Source: Theocolax elegans
Lineage: Eukaryota; Arthropoda; Insecta; Hymenoptera; Cerocephalidae
DNA length: 64,000 nt
Assembly: GCA_026168455.1 (NCBI GenBank)
Contig: CM047430.1
Location: 74,601,393 to 74,665,392, forward strand
Direction of reading: 5' to 3'
The translations under genes were made by a program, and so were the position numbers. Below are positions 12,534 through 24,100 of this stretch, in pieces. The stretch's first letter is position 1. Each line of letters starts with the position of its first letter. The notes beneath the pieces were generated by a model. It was not told where the DNA came from. It did no database searches and saw only the letters and a program-made list of their open reading frames with translations.

Positions 12534-13472
12534 TTAATTTTCCCTACATGTCCGTCAATCTCTAAATTGATTTCTAACGTCCCTAACGCCCTCACTAATC
12601 CACCATTGACATTTTTAATAACAACATCAGAGGACTTTAATCTATCCTTAAACTGTTCAGCTATCCTTGACCCTACTAAAGACAATGTGGAACCAGAATC
12701 AATTAACGCCCTATATTCCTGTCCTCCTAAAACAACTTTCAAATAATGCCTATTTTCTATTAGATACTGATACACCTTGTTTCGGTTCAGTTGATCGATC
12801 TGGTGTCTCCTTGTTGCCAAGGAAGGTCTTTGGACTCTTTTCTTTTTCTTTTTCCTCATTATCCCCTAAAAGCAACTCTACACCCTTGTTAATCAATTTA
12901 TCTATAACCCCTAATCTCTTGATTATCCTGTGACCTTCCTTCGCTAACTTGAGTCCCGCCACGATCAACTTTCCCCTTTTTGGCTAACAATTCAATATCT
13001 ATTCGCTCGCTCCCTTTAATAACCTATCCTCAATTATTCTAACTCCTGAATCATTTTCTGGATCGTCCCTACTGATCGACCGTAAATTACCCTTAGATCT
13101 TGGAATCGCACCCTTAGACCTATCTAACTTCCTACATTTACTTTGGGAGACACACCCTCTATATTGATCCTATCAATATTCTCCCCCACCCTTACTTCTA
13201 AATTTACCTCTGGGAAACAGTAACTTGGTAACGCCCTATCGGTCCCTACTGCCGTGATTCGAGAGTCAGGGGACCTTTCTGAACTCCCGATTTGCCGTTT
13301 CCCAACATCCCCCTAAACTGTGTACAATTCGGACAATCGTCGAATGTCGTCCCAACTGTTTTACAACTTGACATGCTAACCCCTCAGTTTTGCGAAGGGA
13401 GCAGTTTCGTATGTTATGACCCGGTTTTTTACAAAAATAGCACCTCCTATTGGGACACTCGGAACTCCTATG
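12423..13472 (-). repeat. Internal tandem duplication 1, downstream copy (1050 bp)
   Basis: The sequence from ACCTTCCCTAACACGCC to GGAACTCCTATG is repeated head to tail at 13473-14525. The copies differ by a handful of 1-3 nt indels and a few substitutions. The unit spans the second nucleocapsid knuckle, a linker and the protease, so the element has two protease regions. Confidence 0.95.
12452..12968 (-). CDS. Element 1 aspartic protease, pol-proximal copy
   Basis: Retroviral-type aspartic protease that would process the Gag-Pol precursor. Visible hallmarks are the active-site triad in ALIDSGSTLSLV, a flap-like GGLVRALG and the C-terminal ILGMDS. These lie in the 12859-12452 frame; a preceding basic linker (SPKTFLGNKETPDRS) lies in the overlapping frame that starts at 12968. 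The two frames meet near the poly-purine-rich 12840-12860 area, so one small indel or frame change separates linker and protease. This copy runs on toward the RT frame that starts near 12533. It is the downstream member of duplication 1. Confidence 0.8.
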
Positions 13473-14525
13473 ACCTTCCCTAACACGCCACTGATCCTGT
13501 CCTAACCTATCATCAAATTAAAAAGTTTGCCGAAGTCCATCCCTAATATCATATCCGATTCCAAGTCTTTCAATGCCCTGCAATTAATTTTCCCTACATG
13601 TCCGTCAATCTCTAAATTGATTTCTAACGTCCCTAACGCCCTCACTAATCCACCATTGACATTTTTAATAACACATCAGAGGACTTTAATCTATCCTTAA
13701 ACTGTTCAGCTATCCTTGACCCTACTAAAGACAATGTGGAACCAGAATCAATTAACGCCCTATATTCCTGTCCTCCTAAAACAACTTTCAAATAATGCCT
13801 ATTTTCTATATTAGATACTGATACACCTTGTTTCGGTTCAGTTGATCGATCTGGTGTCTCCTTGTTGCCAAGGAAGGTCTTTGGACTCTTTTCTTTTTCT
13901 TTTTCCTCATTATCCCCTAAAAGCAACTCTACACCCTTGTTAATCAATTTATCTATCGTAACCCCTAATCTCTTGATTATCCTGTGACCTTCCTTCGCTA
14001 ACTTGAGTCCCGCCACGATCAACTTTCCCCTTTTTGGCTAATAATTCAATATCTATTCGCTCGCTCCCTTTAATAACCTATCCTCAATTATTCTAACTCC
14101 TGAATCATTTTCTGGATCGTCCCTACTGATCGACCGTAAATTACCCTTAGATCTTGGAATCGCACCCTTAGACCTATCTAACTTCCTACATTTACTTTGG
14201 GAGACACACCCTCTATATTGATCCTATCAATATTCTCCCCCACCCTTACTTCTAAATTTACCTCTGGGAAACAGTAACTTGGTAACGCCCTATCGGTCCC
14301 TACTGCCGTGATTCGAGAGTCAGGGGACCTTTCTGAACTCCCGATTTGCCGTTTCCCAACATCCCCCTAAACTGTGTACAATTCGGACAATCGTCGAATG
14401 TCGTCCCAACTGTTTTACACTTGACATGCTAACCCCTCAGTTTTGCGAAGGGAGCAGTTTCGTATGTTATGACCCGGTTTTTTACAAAAATAGCACCTCC
14501 TATTGGGACACTCGGAACTCCTATG
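13473..14525 (-). repeat. Internal tandem duplication 1, upstream copy (1053 bp)
   Basis: Partner of 12423-13472; the junction CTATG|ACCTTCCC is at 13472/13473. It carries the gag C-terminal knuckle and a protease copy. At 14526 the copy meets unique gag sequence encoding the first knuckle. Confidence 0.95.
13645..14022 (-). pseudogene. Element 1 aspartic protease, gag-proximal copy
   Basis: Same linker and active site (ALIDSGSTLSLV) as the pol-proximal copy, here in one continuous frame from the MIVAGLKLAKEG linker through the active site. The frame is lost after SSDV through a 1-nt difference from the other copy (near 13671), so the flap and C-terminal ILGMDS are not in frame. It is the upstream member of duplication 1. 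If transcribed and translated, the polyprotein would contain two protease segments, this one truncated. Confidence 0.8.
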
Positions 14526-15540
14526 CCCTACCTTCTGACACTCGAAACACGGACCGTGAAAAGCTCTATTCTCGTCCCTATTTCCATTACTAACAAATCT
14601 ATTCGACTCCCTAAATTCCCTATTATCTGGTCTATTCTGCCACCTATTCGACTGAAAATCCCTACTATCGGGTTGATTCTGCCACCTATTCGACGGAAAT
14701 TCCCTACGATTAAAATTCCGATCGTTATAATTCACCCGTTGGCCATCAGCTGGTGGTCTTGACCAACCAGTCTGCTGCTGTACCGGTGGTCTCGCATTTT
14801 GTGGTGGTGCCTGCTTGGCCACAACCATTGCAGCTGTGATTGGCTGCTCCTGCGAATCCACCTGCACTTTAGCCTTAACCGCGCTTTTACTCGACCCTTT
14901 ATCTACCTTCGTCGGCTTCAGCTTGTCTTTCGACCCAACTACACCCTGTTCATTTTCTTCCACCTTAGCCACCTTACCCTTTACTCTCGGCCCTTGGTAT
15001 GCGGCTTCTGGAATCCAAGTCCTTTCCTTAGGTGGCGGAGGAACGTAACGGTTGTCTAATTCTTTCTTCCGTTCGTATTTTCTCCCCCACTTCTCAATAT
15101 CGTCCAAACTATCGAGATTCGTTTTCCATTGCCTTCCGATACTCCGGCAACAGATTACGAAATATCAATGGAACCAGCTGACATTCCGACGGCGGTCTCT
15201 TAAAATGCCCTACTATAAGTCTAATACACGATAGGTAACTAGCTATATCCTCTCCCTTTGCTTGAGTCCTTCTACGCAATTCTTCCATGATATCCTCTCT
15301 ATCTAATATCCCCATGAATCTATGTCTGAATGCGCGTTTAAACTCTTTAAGCGTCTTAATCTTTTCCTTTACTGATCGAAACCACCTAACCGCGGTTTTC
15401 GATAGCGTACAAGGAATCGCGCTTAGGAACTCTGTATCAGAATACGCTGTTCCTTCATAGCAATCTTGAAGTTGAGCCAAGTACTCCTCCGGACCCTCCT
15501 TACCTTCGCCAGAAAAGTGTATTTTCCAGTTTTGCAGCAT
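14415..15540 (-). pseudogene. gag: Element 1 Gag: capsid (second copy) and nucleocapsid
   Basis: The frame 15540-15109 has a capsid-type Retrotrans_gag segment (GPEEYLAQLQDCYEG, TAVRWFRSVKEK, FRHRFMG). A 2-nt difference from the other copy, near 15114, breaks it. The frame 15107-14415 continues with a proline/lysine-rich linker, an asparagine/arginine-rich region with NRWQN repeats, and two CCHC knuckles, CFECQKVGHRSSEC and CYFCKKPGHNIRNC. Gag assembles the particle and packages RNA. This is the copy joined to the nucleocapsid, so it most resembles the ancestral gag 3' half. The capsid part lies in duplication 2, downstream copy. Confidence 0.88.
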
Positions 15541-15980
15541 TTAACACACTGCATACTGCGCAACTGATTCACCCCTCTCTGACGTTGGCTGGTCTTATTA
15601 GACCTCGGAGTTTCCCAGACTCCCTCATTATCACTATTTCCGCTCATATCTGTCCCAACTAACTCCCTGTCCTGATTCTGATCTACCTGTCTACGCATTA
15701 ACTTTTTTTCTTTATGGACTCTCCTACTTTTGCATATTTCCTCTTCGAACTACTACCTGTGTCGGTTTCCTCAACGTAATAAATTCTTTTCCCCTTATTA
15801 TATAAAAACTCGCCCTTTGAGAAACCTAACTTCTTTGGCCCTAAGTTATTACATCGCTTGGGAGTAGATTCTCTTTTTCTCGATCCTAATTCGTCCGCAC
15901 TACCATTTGTCACTTTACGCTTTGATTCTTCTACTAATGAATTCTTTAATTCACTATATTCCACTAAATCTCTACTATTA
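14713..15980 (-). repeat. Internal tandem duplication 2, downstream copy (1268 bp)
   Basis: Head-to-tail partner of 15981-17249. The copies differ by three small indels (near 15114, 15236 and 15746) and almost no substitutions. The ends share ATTA (14709-14712, 15977-15980 and 17246-17249), suggesting a microhomology-mediated or template-switch origin. The unit covers the basic Gag linker, capsid and proline-rich segment. Confidence 0.95.
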
Positions 15981-16438
15981 AAATTCCGATCGTTATAATT
16001 CACCCGTTGGCCATCAGCTGGTGGTCTTGACCAACCAGTCTGCTGCTGTACCGGTGGTCTCGCATTTTGTGGTGGTGCCTGCTTGGCCACAACCATTGCA
16101 GCTGTGATTGGCTGCTCCTGCGAATCCACCTGCACTTTAGCCTTAACCGCGCTTTTACTCGACCCTTTATCTACCTTCGTCGGCTTCAGCTTGTCTTTCG
16201 ACCCAACTACACCCTGTTCATTTTCTTCCACCTTAGCCACCTTACCCTTTACTCTCGGCCCTTGGTATGCGGCTTCTGGAATCCAAGTCCTTTCCTTAGG
16301 TGGCGGAGGAACGTAACGGTTGTCTAATTCTTTCTTCCGTTCGTATTTTCTCCCCCACTTCTCAATATCGTCCAAACTATCGAGATATTCGTTTTCCATT
16401 GCCTTCCGATACTCCGGCAACAGATTACGAAATATCAA
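15698..16438 (-). pseudogene. gag: Element 1 Gag segment spanning the duplication 2 junction
   Basis: Continuous 246-codon frame. It starts in the capsid C-terminus (NLLPEYRKAMENEYLDSL), passes the proline-rich linker and crosses the duplication junction at 15980/15981. It then runs on in the correct frame into the upstream basic Gag linker (SRDLVEYSELKNSL). The in-frame passage means the duplication gives a longer Gag rather than an immediate stop. It ends at 15698 after a 1-nt difference from the other copy. Confidence 0.8.
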
Positions 16439-17249
16439 TGGAACCAGCTGACATTCCGACGGCGGTCTCTTAAAATGCCCTACTATAAGTCTAATACACG
16501 ATAGGACTAGCTATATCCTCTCCCTTTGCTTGAGTCCTTCTACGCAATTCTTCCATGATATCCTCTCTATCTAATATCCCCATGAATCTATGTCTGAATG
16601 CGCGTTTAAACTCTTTAAGCGTCTTAATCTTTTCCTTTACTGATCGAAACCACCTAACCGCGGTTTTCGATAGCGTACAAGGAATCGCGCTTAGGAACTC
16701 TGTATCAGAATACGCTGTTCCTTCATAGCAATCTTGAAGTTGAGCCAAGTACTCCTCCGGACCCTCCTTACCTTCGCCAGAAAAGTGTATTTTCCAGTTT
16801 TGCAGCATTTAACACACTGCATACTGCGCAACTGATTCACCCCTCTCTGACGTTGGCTGGTCTTATTAGACCTCGGAGTTTCCCAGACTCCCTCATTATC
16901 ACTATTTCCGCTCATATCTGTCCCAACTAACTCCCTGTCCTGATTCTGATCTACCTGTCTACGCATTAACTTTTTTTCTTTATGGACTCTCCTACTTTTG
17001 CATATTTCCTCTTCCGAACTACTACCTGTGTCGGTTTCCTCAACGTAATAAATTCTTTTCCCCTTATTATATAAAAACTCGCCCTTTGAGAAACCTAACT
17101 TCTTTGGCCCTAAGTTATTACATCGCTTGGGAGTAGATTCTCTTTTTCTCGATCCTAATTCGTCCGCACTACCATTTGTCACTTTACGCTTTGATTCTTC
17201 TACTAATGAATTCTTTAATTCACTATATTCCACTAAATCTCTACTATTA
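15981..17249 (-). repeat. Internal tandem duplication 2, upstream copy (1269 bp)
   Basis: Same unit as 14713-15980. Its upstream end (17249) joins unique gag 5' sequence, and its downstream end abuts the second copy at 15980. Confidence 0.95.
16491..16808 (-). pseudogene. gag: Element 1 Gag capsid, first copy
   Basis: Frame with the same capsid segment as 15109-15540 (EEYLAQLQDCYEG, AVRWFRSVKEK, FRHRFMGIL), ending early because of a 2-nt difference at about 16504. The next frame (16438 onward) carries the capsid C-terminus, so the domain is complete in pieces. Upstream it overlaps the basic linker frame 17317-16691; the same frame change sits at the same place in both copies. Confidence 0.8.
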
Positions 17250-17939
17250 TTAATATCTCCCTCGGTTTCAACCCTTTCTGGTTGACCTAACTCTTCTACC
17301 TGTTTGCTAGCTTGCAATTTTGCAACCTTGCATCTACTATTTTAATTAACGCGCTTTCTAACTGATTACCCATAACCTCCCTAATAATGTCGGTTACTAA
17401 TATCCTCAAACTCCCTACATCTATGTTACTCCCTACTACTTCACTTCTATCCGTAGGTACCGTTTCCTTTGATTTCCCATTCGATTTCTTACGCGCACCC
17501 GTTTTTCTCCTGATTCTTTTCACTAATCTGAGTCTCTTTCCTACTTCCACTACTTCCTGACTAACATTTTCCATTATTTTGTCTTCACGCTTCTCCTTTA
17601 TTTGTTCCCTTTTCTATTACATTCCCCTTTGGCACTATTTTCCTTACTATTCTCATTAATGGGTTGTTCTACTCTTGTTTCATCTTGCCCTTGTCCGGTA
17701 TTTCCCCTTCCCCTTCGTCATCCGTATACCACGGTACGTTAAGTTAACATCTATTTTCCTACAATCCGCCCTTAATAACCTATCTTTCAATGTCCCAAAT
17801 GACCCTACTGTACTTAACCCTTGTTTTTCCAATAACTCCTTAATTAATTAGGGTCTATTTTTGAAATCTTTCTAGATAATTCCCTCGCCCCTGTAGACTG
17901 TTTAAGGATATTTTCCATTCGTTCCTTGTGACTACCCAT
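16691..17939 (-). pseudogene. gag: Element 1 Gag N-terminal region (SAP-like motif and basic linker)
   Basis: The probable Gag start is ATG at 17939 (MGSHKERMENILKQS). The frame breaks after about 31 codons. Another frame in the next 100 bases reads LIKELLEKQGLSTVGSFG followed by LKDRLL, which resembles a SAP-type DNA-binding helix-extended-helix. An acidic segment follows (around 17690-17750). The frame 17574-17296 is basic then helical (KRLRLVKRIRRKTGARKK, IIREVMGNQLESALIKIV). The frame 17317-16691 is a long hydrophilic linker with an acidic ETDTGSSSEEE patch and basic KSRRVHKEKKLMRR. At least three frame breaks occur. Domain identity of the SAP-like part rests on motif resemblance only. 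Confidence 0.65.
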
Positions 17940-19025
17940 TTTACTAAAGTCCGATACGACAAAGCAACAACGCCAAAATACTACAAACAACCGAGAGAAT
18001 AACTTAAAAACACGAACAAAAAAAATTAAAATGACTTAATATTAAGCTTTAATCAACCCCAGCGATCTTAATTCCTTCGTAAACTGAATTAAACGGGAAC
18101 TCTTCGGTGCACGGGTACGATCTGACCAGATCAATGCCTCGCGCCAAATAATAAATTTTCCTAAACCCCACTGTAAATCACGAACAAAAGCAAACAGAAA
18201 AAGAGAAAAACAAAAATGCACATCCGCTATATAAATAGAAATAAATATTGGCACATAAAAATAAATATAAATTATAAAAATATAAATTATAATTATTATT
18301 CTGGAGATTACCGTTTGTATATCTTCTAAAAAATGGAAAAAAAAACAATAAATAATAAATAAATCAATCCGTATTTAAAATCGGCTGGTACCAAAAAAAA
18401 AATAATATCTCCTTCTGATGTCCTCCACGTCCAACTCCTGATTGCTTTTACAAATGGTCAATCCAATATATATATTCAAAATTACCCTGAATAATAATTT
18501 TTATACGTCCCAAATATCAGAAATCATACAATAAATAAATAAATAATCATCTCCCCAACTATTTTTTTTTATTTGGCACGAGGCGATGTCACTGTCTACC
18601 GCAAAAATTGTTAAATTGTCGAATAAAAGTTTTATTAACTTTGATTCGACAACCAACAATCACCTTTAAAATAGCAGCAGCCCACAAAACGCGCTCGCAA
18701 AATAGGTGATAGCAACAGACAGCAACGACAATAATTATGCAATAATAATAAAAATAAAATAATATATCAGTTTATCTCCCACTAGAAACGGTAATAATTA
18801 AATTTTCCACGCGGCCAGTTAAACGTTTAAAATGGCAGCAAATGAATTTACAATTTTCAAAATGGCGTAACCGACGCCGAAAAATTTCTCTCTCTCGACC
18901 CCACTGAGAAATTTCTAACACACTCCCTAAAATATTCGTCAATTCAACTTCCGCCGATGTACAAAAAAAAACGTTAAATTTGCTAACAAACCGAAAATAA
19001 TTTAATCACTTAATGTACAATAAAA
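17940..19025 (-). other. 5' leader of element 1
   Basis: About 1.1 kb between the primer site and the gag start. It is AT-rich with A runs and TAAA/AATA microrepeats. Two AAAATGGC motifs (near 18830 and 18859 on the plus strand) and the related AAGATGGCG in the LTR resemble YY1/Pho sites. One 70-codon ORF (18254-18042) has no recognisable features and I do not call it. Confidence 0.6.
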
Positions 19026-19041
19026 CACACGTTGGGCGCCA
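19026..19041 (-). promoter_or_regulatory. Primer binding site, tRNA-Lys type
   Basis: On the minus strand TGGCGCCCAACGTGTG lies one base after the LTR end CATCACA. The first 14 nt are the complement of the 3' end of animal tRNA-Lys(CUU), which ends in ...CACGUUGGGCGCCA. This sets the direction of the element. Confidence 0.9.
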
Positions 19042-19042
19042 A

Positions 19043-21100
19043 TGTGATGCTGGTATTAATTTAAATAACACAAAAAATATTATGTAAATAAAATTATATC
19101 CGGATTCCCAACATCATCGAAAAGAAAACAAGTATTAGTTTATTAGTCCTGATTACCCGGTGGACTCACCAGAGGAAGTTCCGTTGAATAAAATAATAGT
19201 TCCGGATACTATTAAACCGCGTAACGAATATTAACACCCTTAACAAAATTTAGATATAACTAATTATATTACGGATCTAATAATAGATCCCGTGGCCACC
19301 TAACCCACGAGAGAGAGAACGTTAATTTTTAAATAAGTAAAATAATAATTTGACTAATTAATAACGCGCACTAATTACTTAACACTGTCCCCACTGATAT
19401 ATAAATCACTTATTACATTAATAAATAAAATAACTCACCAAAATATAGAGTAATTATTGGAAAAAAATTATAACAATCTGATAAAATATATTATAGATAT
19501 ATACAACTGTATTTATCTGGTTGATTTCCTCCTTAATCTACAATTCCTCCTTAATTATTTTCAATCCTCCTTAATTATATTCAATCCTCCTTAATTATAT
19601 TCAATCCTCCTTAATTATTTTCAATCCTCCTCAATAATACTAATAATAATCTGCGATCGATAGAATCAGAATGCTGAAAAACACTGTACTTTTCGGTGGG
19701 TAGAATCAGAATGGCGATGATCCGTTTTTCCGAGTCACGCCAAACTTCTTCCCCGATTTTCCATCTCCCTCAATCTCCTAATATCCCTATCTGTTCTCTC
19801 TCTCGTTACCTGCGAGGGATACGGCAATATTATATTCTCCAACCCTTCCGTATCCGTCACAGGTGTAATAAAGCTACCCGTATTTACCCCACTATAAATA
19901 AAAATGACAACTAATTTGCATAAGTTATCGTTGTCCCAACTAGTATTTCGACTTTCCGTATTTAAGGTAATTACAGTCATATAACGTAATATGCTGTTAT
20001 ATTTACCCATACGGAAGTCTTATTCTCTAATAAAGTCATCTATTGATTGGTTCAATAGATCACTAAATTATTCTCTAGTTAATAGCGCTAAATTCAAATA
20101 TACATTTATCTCCGTACTCTTATACACCTGTTCCCCCACTATCCGCGTTCCAAATTCCCTATACTATATGCGCGCGATCCCCATATCGATACGAGCGCGG
20201 ACCGCGTGTTCAGTGTGCGCGCGCTTGAATCTAGATCGATTCAAGATGGCGACAACTGAGCGCGGGCCGGCACGTAAACAACGTGCCTCGCGACCGTTTC
20301 CCCGGGTGTGCGCGATCCCCACCGGCGGGAGTAGTACCCGGGTACTACCGCGGAGTGATGCGCGTCCGGAGGTGCGCGTACGCACCTGACAAGGCTCCTC
20401 AGGCGACGCAGTACACGGCGAATCCCTCCACAACACGATGTCAACAACGCACGCGGAGAGAATCTGCTAAGTATTATATATACACTCGTAAGTATTTCTA
20501 TTAATAACTATTTATAATAATTAATTATATTATTATATAACCTCTACTTCCCTACTAACAATCCTCTTTCTCCTTAACACATAACACTCCTTACCTTGTG
20601 TATCCCAAACTAAACAATATCTGTTTATGTTTATTTAATTGATTATATACATTATTATACTAATTCCACCTATTCCTTATCCCTGTTAACACTTACTTAT
20701 TGTAATATTAAATCTATATTCTCTTCTTTCTCCTTTTCCAATTAATAATCTACACACCCATCCGTTATCATTTTCCTTACATCTCCCTACTTATATTATT
20801 GTTAATATTTATAAACTCCCTATATAATTTTCCATGATACCTGTCCTTACTAATAATTATTTTATTTAATAAATATCCATATTAATATAGTTCTCTTTTT
20901 CAGATGCAGCGTGCCAAGGAGTACCTGTCACCGAGGGAACCCAGGACACGCTGATCCAAGGACAACCCAACAGACCTTCGCATCAATCCAATAGGACAGC
21001 TAGATAAGTATACTTTATTAATATAGACTCTTTTATACTATTTAATATTAATATTCTATATATTACTTTCAGGTGGCCTCGGTGATGTACCCACATCACA
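19043..21100 (-). repeat. 5' LTR of element 1
   Basis: 2058-bp LTR at the transcriptional start of the element. Its outer boundary CATCACA (plus strand) at 21100 is followed by the AATC duplication, and the satellite resumes in the same monomer. The inner boundary is next to the primer site. It contains the minisatellite (19526-19638), a CpG-rich stretch (about 20160-20450) and the TATA-like motif. Confidence 0.94.
20472..20484 (-). promoter_or_regulatory. Candidate core promoter of element 1 (TATA-like)
   Basis: On the minus strand TGTATATATAATA precedes a CpG-rich stretch that starts within about 30 nt, a plausible U3/R boundary. The same motif is at 7424-7436 in the other LTR. The AT-rich background makes chance TATA matches common. 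Confidence 0.4.
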
Positions 21101-24100
21101 AATCACACATACAAACGGCCAAAACGTCGATTTTTTGAAAATTTCACATTTCGTTCCCCGGCCGGGTTAAGTGAATTCTTTTACATTTTTATGTGTAAAA
21201 TCAGGCATACAAACGGCCAAAATGTCGACTTTTTTGATATTTCTCATTTCGATCCCCGACCGGATTAAACGAATTCATATACATTTTTCTGTGTAAAATC
21301 ACACATATATCTGGTCAAAACGTCGATTTTTTCAATATTTTTGATTTCGTTCCCGGACGGATTAATCGAATTCAAATACATTTTTCTGTGTAAAATCTCA
21401 CATACAACGGCCAAAACGTAGATTTTTTCAGTGTTCTCATTTCGTTCCCCGGCCGGGTTAATCGAATTCATATACATTTTTCTGTGTAAAATCACACATA
21501 TAACCGGCCAAAACGTCGATTTTTTCAGTATTTCTCATTTCGATCCCCGGCTGTATTAATCGAATTCATATACATTTGTATGTGTAAGATCACACATATA
21601 ACCGGCCAAAACGTCGATTTTTTCAGTATTTCTCATTCCGTTCCCCGGCCGTATTAATCGAATTCCTATACATTTTTATGTGTAATCACACATATAACCG
21701 GCCAAAACGTCGATTTTTTCAGTATTTTTGGTTTCGTTCCCGGACGGATTAATCGAATTCAAATACATTTCTATGTGTAAAATAACACATACAAACGACC
21801 AAAACGTCGTTTTTTTCAATATTTCTCATTTCGTTCCCCGGCCGGATTAATCGAATTCATATACATTTTTATGTGTAAAATCACACATATAACCGGCCAA
21901 AACGTCGTTTTTTTCAGTATTTCTCATTCCGTTCCCCGGCCGTATTAATCGAATTCATATACATTTTTGTGTGTAAAATCACACATATAATCGGCCAAAA
22001 CGTCGATTTTTTCAATATTTTTGGTTTCGTTCCCGGGCCGGGTTGATCAAATTTGAATACATTTTTAAGTGTAAAATCACACATATAACTGTAAAAATAT
22101 CGATTTTTTCAATATTTCTCATTACGTTCCCCGGCCGGGTTAATCGAATTCATATACATTTTTATGTGTAAAATCACACATATAACTGGCCAAAACGTCG
22201 ATTTTTCAATATTTTTGATTTCGTTCCCGGACGGATTAATCGAATTCATATACTTTTTATGTGTAAAATCACACATATATCTGGCCAAAACGACAATTTT
22301 TTCAATATTTTTAATTTCATTCCCGGCCGGGTTTATCAAATACGAATACATTTCTATGTGTAAAATAACACATACAAACGGCCAAAACGTAGATTTTTTC
22401 AGTGTTCTCATTTCGTTCCCCGGCCGGATTAATCGAATTCATATACATTTTTATGTGTAAATCACACATAGAACTGGCCAAAACGTCGATTTTTTCATAT
22501 TTTTGATTTCGTTCCCGGGCCGGGTTAAGTGAATTCATATACATTTTTATGTGTAAAATCACACATATATCTGGCCAAAACGTCGATTTTTTCAGTATTT
22601 CTCATTTCGTTCCCCGCCGTATTAATCGAATTCATATACATTTCTATGTGTAAAATAACACATACAAACGACCAAAACGTCGATTTTTTCAGTATTTCTC
22701 ATTTCGTTCCCCGGCCGTATTAATCGAATTCATATACATTTTTCTGTGTAAAATCTAACATATATCTGGCCAAAACGTCGATTTTTTCAATATTTTTGAT
22801 TTCGTTCCCAGGCCGAGTTTATCAAATTCGAATACATTTCTATGTGTAAAATAACACATACCAACGGCCAAAACGTGGATTTTTTCAATGTTTCTCATTT
22901 CGTTCCCCGGCCGGATTAATCGAATTCATATACATTTTTATGTGTAAAATCACACATAGAACTGGCCAAAACGTCGATTTTTTCAATATTTTTGATTTCG
23001 TTCCCGGGCCGGGTTAAGTGAATTCATATACATTTTTATGTTTAAAATCACACATATCTGGCCAAAACGTCGATTTTTTCAATATTTTTGATTTCGTTCC
23101 CAGGCCGAGTTTATCAAATTCGAATACATTTCTATGTGTAAAATAACACATACAAACGGCCAAAACGTAGATTTTTTCAATGTTTCTCATTTCGTTCCCC
23201 GGCCGGATTAATCGAATTCATATACATTTTTATGTGTAAAATCACACATAGAACTGGCCAAAACGTCGATTTTTTCAATATTTTTGATTTCGTTCCCGGG
23301 CCGGGTTAAGTGAATTCATATACATTTTATGTTTAAAATCACACATATATCTGGCCAAAACGTCGATTTTTTCAATATTTTTGATTTCGTTCCCAGGCCG
23401 AGTTTATCAAATTCGAATACATTTCTATGTGTAAAATAACATACCAACGGCCAAAACGTGGATTTTTTCAATGTTTCTCATTACGTTCCCCGGACGGGTT
23501 AATCGAATTCATATACATTTTTATGTGTAAAATCACACATACAAACGACCACAACGTGGATTTTTTCAATATTTTCATTTTGATCCCCGGCCGGATTAAT
23601 CGAAATCATATACATTTTTATGTGTAAAATGACACATATAACTGGCCAAAACGTCGATTTTTTCAATATTTTTGATTTCGTTCCCGGGCCGGGTTTATCA
23701 AATTCGAATACATTTCTATGTGTAAAATAACACACACAAACGACCAAAACGTCGATTTTTTCAATATTTCTCATTTCATACCCCGGCCGGGTTAATCGAA
23801 TTCATATACATTTTTCTGTGTAAAATCACACATAGAACCGGCCAAAACGTCGATTTTTTCAATATTTCCCATTTCGTTCCCCGGCCAGATTAATTGAATT
23901 CATATACATTTTTATGTGTAAAATCACACATACAAACGGCCAAAATGTCGACTTTTTCAATATTTCTCATTTCGATCCCCGGCCGGATTAATCGAATTCA
24001 TATACATTGTTCTGTGTAAAATCACACATATAACCGGCCAAAACGTCGATTTTTTCAGTATTTCTCAATTTCGTTTCCCCGGCCGTATTAATCGAATTCA

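Larger units (their letters stand above)
5992..21100 (-). mobile_element. Ty3/Gypsy LTR retrotransposon (element 1), 15.1 kb
   Basis: Complete element in minus orientation. Its LTRs (19043-21100 and 5992-8044) begin TGTGATG and end CATCACA on the coding strand, flanked by AATC duplications. In transcription order it holds a primer site, a leader of about 1.1 kb, gag, protease, reverse transcriptase, RNase H, integrase, a third ORF and a purine tract. The order PR-RT-RH-IN places it in Ty3/Gypsy rather than Copia; the family within Gypsy is not recognised. It is unusually long, partly because of two tandem internal duplications (12423-14525 and 14713-17249). Reading frames are broken by several 1-2 nt indels. 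The LTR pair differs mainly by indels with few substitutions, so the insertion looks young. Confidence 0.95.

Noticed and set aside
14799..15059. Plus-strand ORFs repeated exactly at 16067-16327.
   Set aside because: Antisense shadows of the duplicated Gag linker.
18042..18254. 70-codon minus-strand ORF in the leader of element 1.
   Set aside because: Hydrophobic AT-driven composition, no domain, located in the untranslated leader.
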